From: Coprococcus sp.
GTDB lineage: Bacteria > Bacillota_A > Clostridia > Lachnospirales > Lachnospiraceae
DNA length: 61,518 nt
NCBI GenBank assembly: GCA_017624085.1
Contig: JAGANU010000012.1
Span: 1 to 61,518, forward strand
Direction: 5' to 3'
The position numbers and the translations under genes were made by a program. The stretch's first letter is position 1. Every line of letters begins with the position of its first letter. This document shows positions 60,692 to 61,518 of the stretch, piece after piece. The notes under the pieces were generated by a model, which saw only the letters and a program-made list of their open reading frames with translations, was not told where the DNA came from and ran no database searches.

Positions 60692-61432
60692 ATGAGCGTT
60701 ATTTCAATGAAGCAGTTATTAGAAGCAGGTGTACATTTCGGACACCAGACAAGAAGATGGAATCCTAAGATGAAGCCATACATCTACACAGAGCGTAATG
60801 GCATCTATATCATCGATCTTCAGAAGTCAGTAGGCATGGTTGACGATGCTTACAATGCAATCGGCGATTGCGTTGCTAACGGTGGAACGATTCTTTTTGT
60901 TGGTACAAAGAAGCAGGCACAGGACTCAATCAAGAGCGAGGCTGAGCGTTGTGGTATGTTCTATGTTAACGAGAGATGGCTTGGTGGTATGCTTACAAAC
61001 TTCAAGACTATCCAGACAAGAATCGCTACTCTTAAGAAGTACGAGGAGATGGAGGCCGATGGAACATTTGATGTTCTTCCAAAGAAGGAGGTTATCCAGA
61101 TCAAGAAGGAGATGGAGAAGCTTGAGAAGAACCTTGGCGGTATAAAGAACATGAAGAAGATTCCTGACATGATCTTTGTCGTAGATCCTAAGAAGGAGAA
61201 GATTTGTATCCAGGAGGCACATTCACTTGGCATTAAGCTTGTAGGTATTGCTGATACAAACTGTGATCCGGAAGAGCTTGATTATGTAATTCCAGGTAAC
61301 GACGATGCTATCAGAGCTGTTAAGCTTATTGTTTCCAAGATGGCTGACGCTGTTATCGAGGCACAGCAGGGTGTTGATGCTGAGGTTGCAGATGAGGTAG
61401 CTGAGGAAGAGGATGTTGCAGTAGAGGAGTAG
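60692..61432 (+). CDS. rpsB: 30S ribosomal protein S2
   Basis: 246 residues. Unmistakable S2: [124 protein letters not shown]. It ends in an acidic tail. ATG 60692 has GGAGG (60679-60683) eight bases upstream; the ATG at 60677 overlaps that site and is not used. The next gene, expected to be tsf, begins beyond the window. Confidence 0.98.
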   Translation: MSVISMKQLLEAGVHFGHQTRRWNPKMKPYIYTERNGIYIIDLQKSVGMVDDAYNAIGDCVANGGTILFVGTKKQAQDSIKSEAERCGMFYVNERWLGGMLTNFKTIQTRIATLKKYEEMEADGTFDVLPKKEVIQIKKEMEKLEKNLGGIKNMKKIPDMIFVVDPKKEKICIQEAHSLGIKLVGIADTNCDPEELDYVIPGNDDAIRAVKLIVSKMADAVIEAQQGVDAEVADEVAEEEDVAVEE

Positions 61433-61462
61433 TATCCATACTGATTTGCAGGAATTATCCGA

Positions 61463-61509
61463 GTGTCAGCATGACACACGAATAGAAAGACGTGATATTA
61501 ATTTGGAGG
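61463..61509 (+). promoter_or_regulatory. Intergenic hairpin and ribosome site of the next gene
   Basis: A small perfect hairpin GTGTCA-GCA-TGACAC (61463-61477) without a T-run lies between rpsB and the window end, so it may be a leader element or a weak attenuator. GGAGG at 61505-61509 is the ribosome site of a gene starting just past 61518, presumably tsf by the conserved rpsB-tsf order. Confidence 0.6.
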
Positions 61510-61518
61510 TAGAAATAA

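Overview
The window looks like chromosomal DNA of a low-to-mid GC Firmicute of class Clostridia, most likely a Lachnospiraceae. The reasons are the Gram-positive gene neighbourhood (comM-dprA-topA-codY...rpsB), strong AGGAGG-type ribosome binding sites, Spo0A, CodY, a single-chain PurL and AGA-rich codon use. No tRNA, rRNA, CRISPR array or prophage was seen. One mobile-element end lies at the extreme left.

Layout. (1) 1-467: the right end of an IS200/IS605-type element (tail of TnpB plus its omegaRNA-like hairpins) abutting a broken HD-GYP gene. (2) 480-2591: a SulP/STAS transporter that seems to start at an ATA codon. (3) 2800-4580: two tandem Spo0A paralogues; the first has a degenerate receiver, the second is canonical. 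(4) 4708-6578: an active-looking M14/AstE-like metallo-hydrolase overlapping an inactive-looking sister. (5) 6742-10494: purL. (6) 10638-28855: a surface-glycan island that becomes very AT-rich, with glycosyltransferases, a GT-C enzyme on the opposite strand, FdtA/FdtB for a 3-amino-3,6-dideoxyhexose, a methyltransferase, an acyltransferase, a DUF115-like protein, a Wzx flippase, and a seven-gene set (LegB, LegC, PtmE, LegH, LegI, LegG, LegF) that should make CMP-legionaminic acid by the GDP route. (7) 28856-40201: a LysR regulator divergent from leuCDB, then ilvD-ilvB, serC-serA and asd, i.e. branched-chain, serine and aspartate-family amino-acid synthesis. (8) 40284-47451: a small P-loop kinase, a DUF1015 protein, a GlgB-like protein that has lost catalytic residues, an MscS channel, and two G3E (CobW) GTPases, one with a very large His/Cys metal-binding insert and one fused to a DUF1980-like domain. 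(9) 47632-51810: a three-gene ABC export-type cluster. (10) 51946-61432: comM, dprA, topA, codY, three membrane/cell-surface proteins, rpsB.

The genes connect in several ways. The CodY encoded at 57141 is the usual Gram-positive regulator of ilv/leu genes like those at 30113-36687. The gene order dprA-topA-codY-(SwrB-like)-rpsB matches Bacillus subtilis, except that the whole flagellar/chemotaxis operon that lies between codY and swrB there is missing here: only 24 bases follow codY. The legionaminate genes may therefore serve a surface polysaccharide rather than flagellin, unless flagellar genes lie elsewhere.

Most notable for follow-up: a 143-bp element with perfect 28-bp inverted arms inside the ilvD leader, the degenerate Spo0A paralogue, the GlgB pseudoenzyme, the collapsed fla/che locus, two perfect palindromes over the comM promoter, and an rpsB promoter whose -35 box sits in the loop of the upstream terminator. 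Function calls rest on motifs recognised by eye; no database search was run.
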